A stretch of 64,000 bases of DNA from Oscillospiraceae bacterium (GTDB lineage: Bacteria; Bacillota; Clostridia; Oscillospirales; Oscillospiraceae), in the NCBI GenBank assembly GCA_902795045.1, contig CADBJU010000015.1:1-64000 (forward strand), in the 5' to 3' direction. Below the pieces are notes generated by a model. It saw nothing but the letters and a program-made list of their open reading frames with translations, made no database searches and was not told where the DNA came from. Made by a program: the position numbers and the translations under genes. Numbering within the stretch: the first letter of the stretch is position 1; every line of letters starts with the position of its first letter. Shown here piece by piece: positions 1 through 9,386 of this stretch.

Positions 1-41
1 ATGCACTCCTTGAAGGCCGCGGCGTTTATCATATCTCTCAA
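1..41 (-). CDS. DAK-domain protein, N-terminal fragment (YloV-like)
   Basis: Only the first 13 codons lie in the window; the gene runs off the left edge. A TTG start at 41 follows an AGGA site with 8-nt spacing, and an in-frame ATG lies at 32. The readable start (RDMINAAAFKEC) resembles the opening of DAK-phosphatase-domain (YloV/FakA-like) proteins, and in Firmicutes that gene usually follows an Asp23 gene, as here. FakA-type proteins phosphorylate fatty acids with a FakB partner. The assignment rests mostly on synteny, because so few residues are visible. Confidence 0.45.
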   Translation of the reverse strand, partial: MRDMINAAAFKEC

Positions 42-56
42 GTGTCTGTTCCTCGC

Positions 57-407
57 TTATCCGATGATCGTATCGATGAACACGTCGACGCGGCGCACGG
101 GTACGCCTGCGGATTTGGACAGCTTGTAGCTGACCTCGTTCATGATGCTTCTGGCCACGGCGCTCATGTTCACGCCGTGATCCACGCCGATGTGCAGCTC
201 GAGCGAAATGGCGCCGTCGTCCTCAAAATGCACGGTCACGCCCTTGGACATGGACTCCCTGCGCAGCAGCTGCCACGCGCCGCCGTCCTTGCTGCGTCCG
301 ATCATGCCCTTGACGCCGAAGCAGCTCGTCGCCGCCACGCCCGCGAGATAGGTCAGGACCTCGCTTGTGATGCTGATCGTACCCTTTTCGTTGGTGATGT
401 TAACCAC
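57..407 (-). CDS. Asp23/Gls24 family protein (YloU-like)
   Basis: 116-residue single-domain Asp23/Gls24 protein. The family is linked to envelope stress; members are cytosolic and often membrane-associated, and the precise role of the YloU type is unknown. The GTG start at 407 is supported by an AGGAGG site about 11 nt upstream, and length and fold-typical VxxVRVxV-like segments fit the family. It has its own promoter (473-501) and sits 15 bp before the DAK-family gene, the usual yloU-yloV pairing. Family assignment is secure; function is not. Confidence 0.88.
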   Translation of the reverse strand: MVNITNEKGTISITSEVLTYLAGVAATSCFGVKGMIGRSKDGGAWQLLRRESMSKGVTVHFEDDGAISLELHIGVDHGVNMSAVARSIMNEVSYKLSKSAGVPVRRVDVFIDTIIG

Positions 408-472
408 TCGATGGGCGCCTCCTTTCGTGTTGCATGCGGGTCTGCGCAGTTACCCGCGCAAACCGGCTTGTT

Positions 473-501
473 ATTATACTATAGATATAGGGAAAAGACA
501 A
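473..501 (-). promoter_or_regulatory. Sigma-A-type promoter of the Asp23 gene
   Basis: Read on the minus strand, TTGTCT (501-496), a 17-nt spacer and TATAAT (478-473), followed by a leader of about 60 nt to the GTG start at 407. Confidence 0.75.
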
Positions 502-522
502 GGTTTTCTTTTTACGGTCGTT

Positions 523-1518
523 TCAAGCGGTGCCGCACTCGGCGTCATGGCCGTCAAGACGCTGCTGCCAGAGCGCGCGGTCCTGCGCGGCGCTCGCTGT
601 AAAGCCCCGCGCGCGCAGATAGTCCGCCACCCAGGCTGAGAGCTTCGACGCGCCGGAGACATTCAGATGCATCTCGTCCGACCAGTCGGTCTCCGGGTCC
701 AGGCCGACAGCGGCCAGCCTCTCATCCTGCGTGAAGTCGAGGATGTCCGTCACCGGGCAGGCCGCCAGCTCCTGCCGCAGCTGCGCCTTGCGCTCCGGCG
801 AGGCGGTGCGCCCGGCGGGGGAATAGATCAGATACAGCTCGATCCCTTTTTCGGCGCAGAAGTCCGCCGTCTTTTTGAGATAGCGCAGATTGCGGGCGTA
901 GTCGCTGCCGCAGTCGTCGATCTGCTCGATGCCCTCGAAGGGGCGCGTCACCGTCACCGGCTGATAACCCGTGAGCGGGTCCGGCGTGATCGGCTGCAGC
1001 TTCTCCCGGATCGAGGCCAGGTCCAGCGAGGTCCAGTAATCGTGGTACTTGAGCGCCGGGAACAGCAGGCCGGGCAGATCCTCGGGCCGCGCGGCGAAGA
1101 GCGACGCCATCAGGCGGTTCATCCCCCGCGGCATGAAGGCGATATCCGAGACGGTAAACTCATCCTCCGGCGAATTGAGCATCCCGCCCAGCTCCACAAA
1201 GACCGCGCGCGGGCTCTGGGTGCGGCAGGCCTCCCGGATATAATAATAGGAGATGGCCATGCTCTGCTGGGGCCCTGCGACATTGAAGCCGGTGACGCCG
1301 CAGCGGCCGTAGATCCCGACCGGGTCCAGATCGCAGAAAACGAGCGAGCTGCCCACATACAGTACGTCCACGCTGTTCTCCGGCTCGCGGGCATAGCGCC
1401 GCCAGTCCGTGCCGTTATAGTCGGCATAGGGCAGCAGCAGCCAGCCTGCGCCGTGCAGCAGGGCGGCGAGCAGCGCGGCGGCGACAACGACGGCGAGCGC
1501 TTCCTTTTTCTTCTTCAT
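523..1518 (-). CDS. SGNH/GDSL-like hydrolase paired with MBOAT
   Basis: 331 residues if started at the ATG at 1518, which has a GAGGGCGG ribosome site; an upstream TTG at 1533 would overlap the MBOAT stop. One N-terminal membrane segment (about residues 7-28) is followed by an extracytoplasmic SGNH-like domain with the nucleophile block VGSSLVF (S58) and the C-terminal D281-x-x-H284 pair in DEMHLN. Next to an AlgI-type MBOAT, such AlgJ/DHHW-like proteins typically take part in O-acetylation of cell-envelope glycans. Substrate unknown. Confidence 0.8.
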   Translation of the reverse strand: MKKKKEALAVVVAAALLAALLHGAGWLLLPYADYNGTDWRRYAREPENSVDVLYVGSSLVFCDLDPVGIYGRCGVTGFNVAGPQQSMAISYYYIREACRTQSPRAVFVELGGMLNSPEDEFTVSDIAFMPRGMNRLMASLFAARPEDLPGLLFPALKYHDYWTSLDLASIREKLQPITPDPLTGYQPVTVTRPFEGIEQIDDCGSDYARNLRYLKKTADFCAEKGIELYLIYSPAGRTASPERKAQLRQELAACPVTDILDFTQDERLAAVGLDPETDWSDEMHLNVSGASKLSAWVADYLRARGFTASAAQDRALWQQRLDGHDAECGTA

Positions 1519-1529
1519 GAAAACCGCCC

Positions 1530-2957
1530 TCAAAACTTAAAATAGACGAAGGTCTGCGCGCTGAAGCCGCCGTAGCAGCCGAAGACGGCGATGAAAAACG
1601 CCGTCAGGCCGAGCGTGAGCCAGTAGGGGAAGCTTTGTTTCTCCAGCCCCGCCAGCACCGGCACGCCGGTCCTCTCCCGCCGCAGCTCCGCGATCAGGAA
1701 CAGCGCCGTGCACAAAAGCGCAAGACCGAGCCGCCGTATGCCGGTATACTCACGCAGCGAGGCCATGCTCATGCCGCCGAGCGGACAGGCAGCGATCCTC
1801 CCCAGGATCAGCACGGCCCGCCCCGTCGTATCGGCGGTAAAGAACACCCACGCCGCCGATACCAGCAGGAAGGTGACAAGCCCGCGGCACAGCCGCACGG
1901 GCGCTCTGTCCGGCAGGCGGCGGAGGGGGCGGTCCAGCAGGATCTCGAGCACCTGATACAGGCCGTTGAGCAGGCCCCAGATCAGGAAGGAGCCGTCCGC
2001 CCCGTGCCACAGGCCGCTGACGAGGAACACGACCAGGGTGTTGAAAATCGTCCTTGCGCGGGAAATGCGGCTGCCGCCGAGGGGAAAGTATATATAGTCC
2101 CGCAGCCAGCTTGTCAGGGATATGTGCCAGCGCCGCCAGAAATCCTTCACGCTCTGCGCAAGATACGGGGCGCGGAAGTTTTCACCCAGCTCAAAGCCCA
2201 GGATCAGCGCCGAGCCGAGGGCCATGTCCGTATAGCCGGCAAAGTCAAAATAGATCTGGAAGGAGTTGCAGAGCGCCGCTGCCAGCAGCACGGCGCCCGG
2301 CGCGTTTTCGGCATCTGAAAAGGCGGCGCTGACAAACATGGCCAGCGCGTCGGCCAGCACGAGCTTCTTGGCCGCCCCGACAGCAAAGCGCATAAGGCCG
2401 CGTTTGAAGCGCTCATATGAAAAGCCGCGGGGGCTTCGGATCTGGGGCAGCAGCTGGCCTGCGCGGTTGATGGGGCCGGACAGCACAGAGGGGAAGAAGG
2501 CGATATAGAGCGCATAGCGGAGAAAATCCGGCTCCGGCTCCGCGCGGCCCTTCTTTACGTCAAAGAGGTAGGAGGCCGCGGAGAAGGTATAAAAGGAGAT
2601 GCCGACCGGCAGCAGCAGGCCGCTTGAGAAGTCCGCCGTCCCGCCCAGCAGCGTCTGCGCGGAGCGGACGAAGAATTCCAGATACTTATACAGGAAGAGC
2701 GCGCCGAAAAGCCACAGTGCGCCGAGGACGATCCACAGCGTATCCCGGCCGAGGAGACGGCGCGCCGAGGCCAGGGCGCAGCCCCAGCTCACCGCCGTCG
2801 CCGCGAGCAGCAGCAGGCAGAAGCCCGGGGAGAACGACGCGTAAAACGCATAGGACGCAAGCAGCAGGAAGGGGCAGCGAAGACGCAGCGGGAGCAGATA
2901 ATAAACGGCGGTCACCGCCGCGAGAAACAGCAGATATTTCAGTGAGCAAAACGCCAT
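1530..2957 (-). CDS. MBOAT family O-acyltransferase (AlgI/DltB-like)
   Basis: 475-residue polytopic membrane protein with the MBOAT signatures DFWRRWHISLTSWLRDY (about 272-288) and GLWHGADGSFLIWG, which holds the catalytic histidine H318. MBOAT proteins of this type move acyl groups across the membrane to an extracellular acceptor with a partner SGNH protein, here the next gene. The ATG start has an AAAGGAG site. It lies 24 bp after lepA, so XRE-lepA-MBOAT-SGNH may be one transcript. D-alanylation is less likely because no dlt genes are near; acetylation of a polysaccharide is the best guess. Confidence 0.9.
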   Translation of the reverse strand: MAFCSLKYLLFLAAVTAVYYLLPLRLRCPFLLLASYAFYASFSPGFCLLLLAATAVSWGCALASARRLLGRDTLWIVLGALWLFGALFLYKYLEFFVRSAQTLLGGTADFSSGLLLPVGISFYTFSAASYLFDVKKGRAEPEPDFLRYALYIAFFPSVLSGPINRAGQLLPQIRSPRGFSYERFKRGLMRFAVGAAKKLVLADALAMFVSAAFSDAENAPGAVLLAAALCNSFQIYFDFAGYTDMALGSALILGFELGENFRAPYLAQSVKDFWRRWHISLTSWLRDYIYFPLGGSRISRARTIFNTLVVFLVSGLWHGADGSFLIWGLLNGLYQVLEILLDRPLRRLPDRAPVRLCRGLVTFLLVSAAWVFFTADTTGRAVLILGRIAACPLGGMSMASLREYTGIRRLGLALLCTALFLIAELRRERTGVPVLAGLEKQSFPYWLTLGLTAFFIAVFGCYGGFSAQTFVYFKF

Positions 2958-2981
2958 CGGGCCGCTCCTTTCGTCCCCCGC

Positions 2982-4783
<1,802 letters not shown>

Positions 4784-4787
<4 letters not shown>

Positions 4788-5110
4788 TGTCTGGCCTCCC
4801 TTGCTGTGTATTCACCGAGGGTGCTCTTTGCCTCCGTGATCAGATCGCGGAGCTTATCCAGATATTCCTCCGCCGTTTGGGCGGCGTTCTGCGCCGCGTC
4901 GGGCAGCTCGCTGCGGCCCAGCAGATAGTCGGCGCTCACGCCGTAGTAGTCGCAGGCGCGGCAGACAAAGCTCAGGCCCGGCTCGCGCGCGCCGTTTTCG
5001 TAGTGGCTCAGAAGCGCCTGGCTGATACCGAGCTCAGCGGCCGCCGTGCGCTGGTTGATGTTCTTCTCCCGCCTGAGCGCGGAGAGGGTCTCGGGGAAGC
5101 TCCTGTCCAT
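4784..5110 (-). CDS. XRE-family transcriptional regulator
   Basis: 108-residue protein with an N-terminal Cro/C1-type helix-turn-helix (about residues 7-62, with [18 protein letters not shown]) and a short C-terminal helical tail without a recognisable ligand domain. Its stop overlaps the lepA start (ATGA), so it is co-translated with lepA. Target genes are unknown; autoregulation would be typical. Confidence 0.92.
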
Positions 5111-5151
5111 GATGTTTCCTCTTGTCGTTTGATTTTGATTACAGCCTGTAT

Positions 5152-5180
5152 ATTATATCCGGGAGATTCTTCTTTGTAAA
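5152..5180 (-). promoter_or_regulatory. Promoter of the XRE-lepA transcript
   Basis: Minus strand: TTTACA (5180-5175), 17-nt spacer, TATAAT (5157-5152). It lies back to back with the pta promoter, so the 130-bp gap is a divergent control region. Confidence 0.75.
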
Positions 5181-5189
5181 TAGAAAATC

Positions 5190-5218
5190 TTGAAATCCGG
5201 CTGCAATCGTGCTATCTT
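5190..5218 (+). promoter_or_regulatory. Promoter of pta
   Basis: TTGAAA (5190-5195), 17-nt spacer, TATCTT (5213-5218), about 40 nt before the pta start. Confidence 0.65.
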
Positions 5219-5257
5219 TATTCTGTTGGAACAAAAATAAAAATGGAGGTCCTATCC

Positions 5258-6256
5258 ATGTTTGAAAATCTCGTAGAAATTCTCAAAGCCAATCCCCGCA
5301 AGATCGTCTACACCGAGGGCACCGACGCCCGCATCCTCGAGTCCGCCGCGCGCCTGAAGAAGGACGGCTTCCTCACCCCCGTGCTCGTCGGCAATGTCGA
5401 TGAGGTCAAGGCAGCAGCCGCCAAGGGCGGCTTCGACATCGAGGGTCTGGAGATCCTCGACCCCGCCACCTATCCCGATATGGACAAGTTCGTCGACGAT
5501 TTCGTCGCACTGCGCAAGGGCAAGGCCACGCCCGAGGACGCCCGCGCCATGCTCATGAAGTCCAACTACTTCGGCACCATGCTCGTCAAAGAGGGCCTGG
5601 CCGACTCCCTGCTCGGCGGCGCCACCTACTCCACCGCCGACACCGTGCGTCCCGCCCTGCAGCTCGTGAAGACCAAGAAGGGCGCAAACCTCGTCTCCTC
5701 CTGCTTCATCCTCTCCCGCGGCGATGAGATGATCGCCATGGGCGACTGCGCCATCAACATCTCCTATGAGGACAAGAAGGACAAGGACGGAAACGTCGTC
5801 CTGACTGCCGCCCAGCAGGTGGCCGAGGTCGCCGTCGAGACCGCCCGCACCGCCAAGATTTTCGGCATCGACCCCAAGATCGCCATGCTCTCCTTCTCCA
5901 CCAAGGGCTCCGGCAAGGGCCCCGGTCCCGAGCTCATGCGCAACGCCACCGCCATCGTCAAGGAGACCCATCCCGAGCTTGCCTGTGACGGCGAGATGCA
6001 GTTTGACGCCGCAGTCTCCCCCACCGTCGGCCAGCTCAAGTTCCCCGGCAGCAGCGTTGCCGGCTACGCCAACACCTTCATCTTCCCGGAGATCCAGTCC
6101 GGCAACATCGGCTACAAGATCGCCCAGCGCCTGGGCGGCTACATGGCCTTCGGCCCCATCCTGCAGGGCCTGAACGCCCCCATCAACGACCTCTCCCGCG
6201 GCTGCAACGCGGAGGAAGTCTACCTCATGAGCATCATCACCGCCGCGCTGGTATAA
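5258..6256 (+). CDS. pta: Phosphate acetyltransferase
   Basis: 332 residues, full length for the short (single-domain) Pta family. It interconverts acetyl-CoA plus phosphate and acetyl phosphate plus CoA, in acetate fermentation or overflow with acetate kinase. Family landmarks include VYTEGTDARIL at the N-terminus, SSCFILSRGDEMIAMGDCAI in the middle and GCNAEEVYLMSIITA at the C-terminus. The ATG at 5258 is chosen over one at 5243 because GGAGG (5245-5249) lies 8 nt before it. No ackA is adjacent. A phosphate butyryltransferase role cannot be fully excluded. Confidence 0.95.
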   Translation: MFENLVEILKANPRKIVYTEGTDARILESAARLKKDGFLTPVLVGNVDEVKAAAAKGGFDIEGLEILDPATYPDMDKFVDDFVALRKGKATPEDARAMLMKSNYFGTMLVKEGLADSLLGGATYSTADTVRPALQLVKTKKGANLVSSCFILSRGDEMIAMGDCAINISYEDKKDKDGNVVLTAAQQVAEVAVETARTAKIFGIDPKIAMLSFSTKGSGKGPGPELMRNATAIVKETHPELACDGEMQFDAAVSPTVGQLKFPGSSVAGYANTFIFPEIQSGNIGYKIAQRLGGYMAFGPILQGLNAPINDLSRGCNAEEVYLMSIITAALV

Positions 6257-6278
6257 TCCCGAACGAAAGGATTGACCG

Positions 6279-6422
6279 TAGGGGAGGGGCTTGCCCCTCC
6301 CGTGCGGTACAGTTTCTATATTTGAATTACACTACGGCGACTTCAGGACACAGTACGAAGTCGCCGCTTATTTCTGAAAGAAGTAGTTTTTGCTGCCGGG
6401 AGGGGCAAGCCCCTCCCCTACG
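6279..6422. repeat. Inverted-repeat element, GTAGGGG family (copy 1)
   Basis: 144-bp element between pta and tadA, bounded by perfect 25-bp inverted repeats starting GTAGGGGAGGGG and ending CCCCTCCCCTAC; each arm is itself a hairpin. The centre holds a second perfect 10-bp inverted repeat (CGGCGACTTC/GAAGTCGCCG). It has no coding capacity and looks like a MITE or REP-type element. The tadA ribosome site begins 10 bp beyond its right end. A related element lies at 53353-53434. Confidence 0.85.
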
Positions 6423-6445
6423 AGGAGCCATAGGAGGTGACCGCC

Positions 6446-6895
6446 ATGACCGATCACGAACACTACATGTCCTTCGCGCTGGAGCTGGCACGGGAAGCCG
6501 CCGCAAACGGTGAGGTGCCGGTCGGGGCCGTTGTCGTCGGGCCGGACGGAGAAATCCTCGGCCGGGGGCGCAACCGGCGGCAGGAGAGCGGCGACGCCAC
6601 CGCCCACGCGGAGATCGAGGCCATACGGGAGGCATGTGCCGTCCTCGGCGACTGGCGGCTCGAGGGCTGTACGCTCTATGTCACGCTCGAGCCCTGCCCC
6701 ATGTGCGCCGGAGCCGTGATCAACGCCCGTGTCCCGGTCGTGGTCTTCGGCGCGCGGGAGGCGCTCTCCGGCTCCTGCGGCAGCGTCATCGACCTGTTCT
6801 ACGAGCGCTTTGGCCACCGTCCGCAGGTCTATGCCGGGGTGCTGGAGGCCGACTGCGCCGCCCTGCTCAAGGCATTCTTTCAAGCAAAGCGTTAA
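6446..6895 (+). CDS. tadA: tRNA-specific adenosine deaminase
   Basis: 149-residue CMP/dCMP-deaminase-fold enzyme that converts the wobble adenosine of tRNA-Arg to inosine. Zinc and catalytic motifs are intact: H54-A-E56 and P83-C84-x-x-C87. The ATG at 6446 is preceded by AGGAGGTGA; a GTG at 6437 overlaps that site and is rejected. Length fits TadA rather than a nucleoside deaminase. Confidence 0.95.
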   Translation: MTDHEHYMSFALELAREAAANGEVPVGAVVVGPDGEILGRGRNRRQESGDATAHAEIEAIREACAVLGDWRLEGCTLYVTLEPCPMCAGAVINARVPVVVFGAREALSGSCGSVIDLFYERFGHRPQVYAGVLEADCAALLKAFFQAKR

Positions 6896-6929
6896 GAAGT
6901 GACAATTCGTTAACATTGCACATTTCCTC

Positions 6930-6958
6930 TTGCAAAATGCTTCATAATCCTGTACAAT
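6930..6958 (+). promoter_or_regulatory. Promoter of the hexa-FMN protein gene
   Basis: TTGCAA (6930-6935), 17-nt spacer, TACAAT (6953-6958), about 55 nt before the ATG at 7014, which has a TGGAGG ribosome site. Confidence 0.7.
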
Positions 6959-7013
6959 TTGATAGATGTAGAGACCCTGTTTTCCCCGACACTAACCTTC
7001 TGGAGGAAACGTT

Positions 7014-9206
7014 ATGAAACACAACCTGGAAAAGAAGTTCAGCTCTTTTGACCTGATCCTGGTCCTGGCGCTGATCGTCGTGCTGCTGATCAACATTTTC
7101 GTCAGCCGCGGCCTGCCCGCGCCCGGCATGCGCAAGGCCTCCAAGAACGCGGTCACCGTCACCGGCACCGCCCCCGGCAAGGTCGGCGACGTGACGGTCG
7201 AGGTCACCGCCGACAAGGACAATATCTATTCCCTCGCCGTAACCGAGCAGAACGAGACCCCGGGCATCGGCTCCCTCGCTGTGGAGCAGCTGCCCGCCGC
7301 CATCGTGGGGGCAAACTCCCTCGCGGTGGACTCTGTCTCCTCCGCCACCGTGACGAGCGAGGCCATCAAGACCGCCGCCGCCGCGGCTCTCGAGTCTGCG
7401 GGCTTTGATCCCGCCGCCTTCGGCTACGTCGCCCCCGAGCCCGAGCCCGAGGTGGAGATCGCCGCGCCCGTCGCTGCCGAGGACGGCAAGGTCACCGCTA
7501 CCGGCAAGGGCACCGGCATCGACGGCGATGTCGTCGTCGAGATCGTCGCCGACGCCAATACCATCTACGAGGTCAACATCCTCCAGCAGAATGAGACCCC
7601 GGGCATCGGCTCCGTCGCCGTGGAAAAGCTCCCCGCCGCCATCGTGGAGGCAAACTCCATCGCGGTCGACGGCGTCACCGGCGCGACCGTGACCAGCACC
7701 GCCATCAAGACCGCCATTACCGAGGCCCTGACCTCTGCGGGCTTTGATCCGGCAAACTTCGGCGCGGGCGAGGCCACCCCTGCCGCCGAGCCTGCGGCTC
7801 CCGCCGAACCCGCCGCACCTGTTGAACCCGCCGCGCCTGTTGAACCCGCACCTGTTGAGGAAGCGGCTCCCGCCGAGCCCGCACCCGCCGAAGAGCCCGC
7901 GCCCAAGGCTGAGCTGCCCGCCCCCGTTGTCGGCGAGGACGGCAAGGTCACCGCCTACGGCAGGAGCCTCGGCAAGGTCGGCGACGTGACCGTTGAGGTC
8001 GTGGCCGACGAGAATACCATCTATTCCGTCACCGTGACCGAGCAGAACGAGACCGCGGGCATCGGCTCCCGCGCCGTGGAGGAGATCCCCGCCGCGATCG
8101 TGGCGGCAAACTCCGTGGATGTGGACGCCGTCTCCGGCGCCACCATCACCACCGACGCCATCCGCGCCGCCGTGGCCTGGGCCCTCAGAGACACGCCCTT
8201 CGGCAAGACCGAGGCTGCTCCCGTTGAGGAAGCTCCCGTTGAGGAAGCTCCCGTCGAACCCGGCGAGCCCGTCAGGTCCGTGGGCAGAAGCATCGGCAAG
8301 AACGGCGACGTGGTGGTGGAGGTTCTGGCCGACCGCTGCACCATCTACGAGGTCAACGTGCTCGAGCACAGCGAGACCAAGGGTGTCGGCTCCGTCGCCG
8401 TCGACCGCATCCCCGCCGCGATCGTGGCGGCAAACAGCATCGACGTGGACGCCGTGACCGGCGCCACCATCACCACCGACGCCATTCGCGCAGCCGTCGC
8501 CAAGGCCCTCAGAGACGCGCCCTACGGTCAAGCGGCTGAGGAAACCGCCCCTGTCGAGGAAACCGCCCCCGTTGAGGTTCCGACCGAGGAAGCGGCTCCC
8601 GCCGGGCCCATTACCGTGCAGGCCACCGTCGACGGCAAAAACGGTCCCATCACCATAGAAGTCACCGCCGACGCGGAGACTGTCTATGACGTGAAGGTCC
8701 TCGGGCACAGTGAGACCACCGGGGTCGGCTCCGTTGCGGTCGACTGGCTGCCCGCGAGGATCGTCGAGGCAAACAGCATCGACATCGACGGCATCACCGG
8801 CGCCACCGTTACCTCCGACGCCATCAAGGCCGCCGTGCGCGGCGTCATGGAGCTTGCCAAAAACGGCCTGCCCGCTGAGGCCGTTCCCGCCGAGGCTGCC
8901 GCTCCCGCTGCGGAGGCCGCCGCTCCCGCCGGTTTTGTTGACATGCAGGCAAACGTCGATGGCAAGAACGGACCTATGGTGATCCGTGTCATTATCGAGG
9001 ACGGCGTCATCACGGCCGTGAACGTGCTCGAGCACCATGAGACCGTGGGTGTCGGCTCTGTCGCGGTCGACTGGCTGCCCGCCCGCATCGTCGAGGCAAA
9101 CAGCATTGACGTGGACGGCGTCACCGGCGCCACCGTCACCTCCGACGCCATCAAGGCCGCCGTCGGTGCCGCAATCGAGGCCGCAAGCCTTGCCCCTGCA
9201 GCTTAA
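7014..9206 (+). CDS. Membrane-anchored protein with six FMN-binding domains
   Basis: 730 residues. One N-terminal transmembrane segment (about 13-30) is followed by six tandem FMN_bind (NqrC/RnfG-type) domains. The threonines that would carry covalent FMN are T112, T225, T377, T485, T598 and T707, in (V/I)(T/S)GAT(V/I)(T/S) motifs; domain 1 has VSSAT, lacking the glycine. Flexible Pro/Ala/Glu linkers separate domains 2-3, 3-4, 4-5 and 5-6. By sequence the domains form three pairs (1-2, 3-4, 5-6). Known family role: ApbE attaches FMN to such domains in extracytoplasmic electron carriers. Inferred role: a multi-flavin electron conduit on the outer face of the membrane, feeding the adjacent secreted flavoprotein. 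No ApbE gene is in the window. The real family-specific partner is unproven. Confidence 0.9.
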   Translation: MKHNLEKKFSSFDLILVLALIVVLLINIFVSRGLPAPGMRKASKNAVTVTGTAPGKVGDVTVEVTADKDNIYSLAVTEQNETPGIGSLAVEQLPAAIVGANSLAVDSVSSATVTSEAIKTAAAAALESAGFDPAAFGYVAPEPEPEVEIAAPVAAEDGKVTATGKGTGIDGDVVVEIVADANTIYEVNILQQNETPGIGSVAVEKLPAAIVEANSIAVDGVTGATVTSTAIKTAITEALTSAGFDPANFGAGEATPAAEPAAPAEPAAPVEPAAPVEPAPVEEAAPAEPAPAEEPAPKAELPAPVVGEDGKVTAYGRSLGKVGDVTVEVVADENTIYSVTVTEQNETAGIGSRAVEEIPAAIVAANSVDVDAVSGATITTDAIRAAVAWALRDTPFGKTEAAPVEEAPVEEAPVEPGEPVRSVGRSIGKNGDVVVEVLADRCTIYEVNVLEHSETKGVGSVAVDRIPAAIVAANSIDVDAVTGATITTDAIRAAVAKALRDAPYGQAAEETAPVEETAPVEVPTEEAAPAGPITVQATVDGKNGPITIEVTADAETVYDVKVLGHSETTGVGSVAVDWLPARIVEANSIDIDGITGATVTSDAIKAAVRGVMELAKNGLPAEAVPAEAAAPAAEAAAPAGFVDMQANVDGKNGPMVIRVIIEDGVITAVNVLEHHETVGVGSVAVDWLPARIVEANSIDVDGVTGATVTSDAIKAAVGAAIEAASLAPAA

Positions 9207-9228
9207 AACCACAGCGGTCATTTCAAAG

Positions 9229-9258
9229 GGTCTGTCTCAAAATGAGGCAGGCCTTTTT
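9229..9258 (+). terminator. Rho-independent terminator after the hexa-FMN gene
   Basis: 11-bp stem GGTCTGTCTCA / TGAGGCAGGCC with a 3-nt loop and five T residues, 23 bp after the stop codon. Confidence 0.8.
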
Positions 9259-9274
9259 GAAATCATAGTTGCAA

Positions 9275-9304
9275 TTGACATCCCGCGCCGTTATACGGTA
9301 TAAT
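9275..9304 (+). promoter_or_regulatory. Promoter of the secreted flavoprotein gene
   Basis: TTGACA (9275-9280), 18-nt spacer, TATAAT (9299-9304); both boxes match consensus exactly. The leader is about 75 nt, ending in a GGAGG site before the ATG at 9387. Confidence 0.85.
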
Positions 9305-9386
9305 TTTTGCACAGGATTCGGCAGGATTTCCACGCATGGAAAAACTGGCGAAAACGTGATATCACTATTTTTGAAGGAGGAAAGAC

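Noticed and set aside
6279..6422. Possible riboswitch between pta and tadA
   Set aside because: The structure is a perfect inverted-repeat element of a family present elsewhere, not a conserved aptamer.
7480..9180. Collapsed or artefactual tandem repeat in the FMN-domain gene
   Set aside because: The six units differ throughout, keep the reading frame and have distinct linkers, so they are real coding repeats.
6942..9221. 759-codon open frame on the minus strand, Gly/Asp/His-rich
   Set aside because: Antisense shadow of the FMN-domain repeats, caused by high GC and regular codon use; no start signal or known domain.
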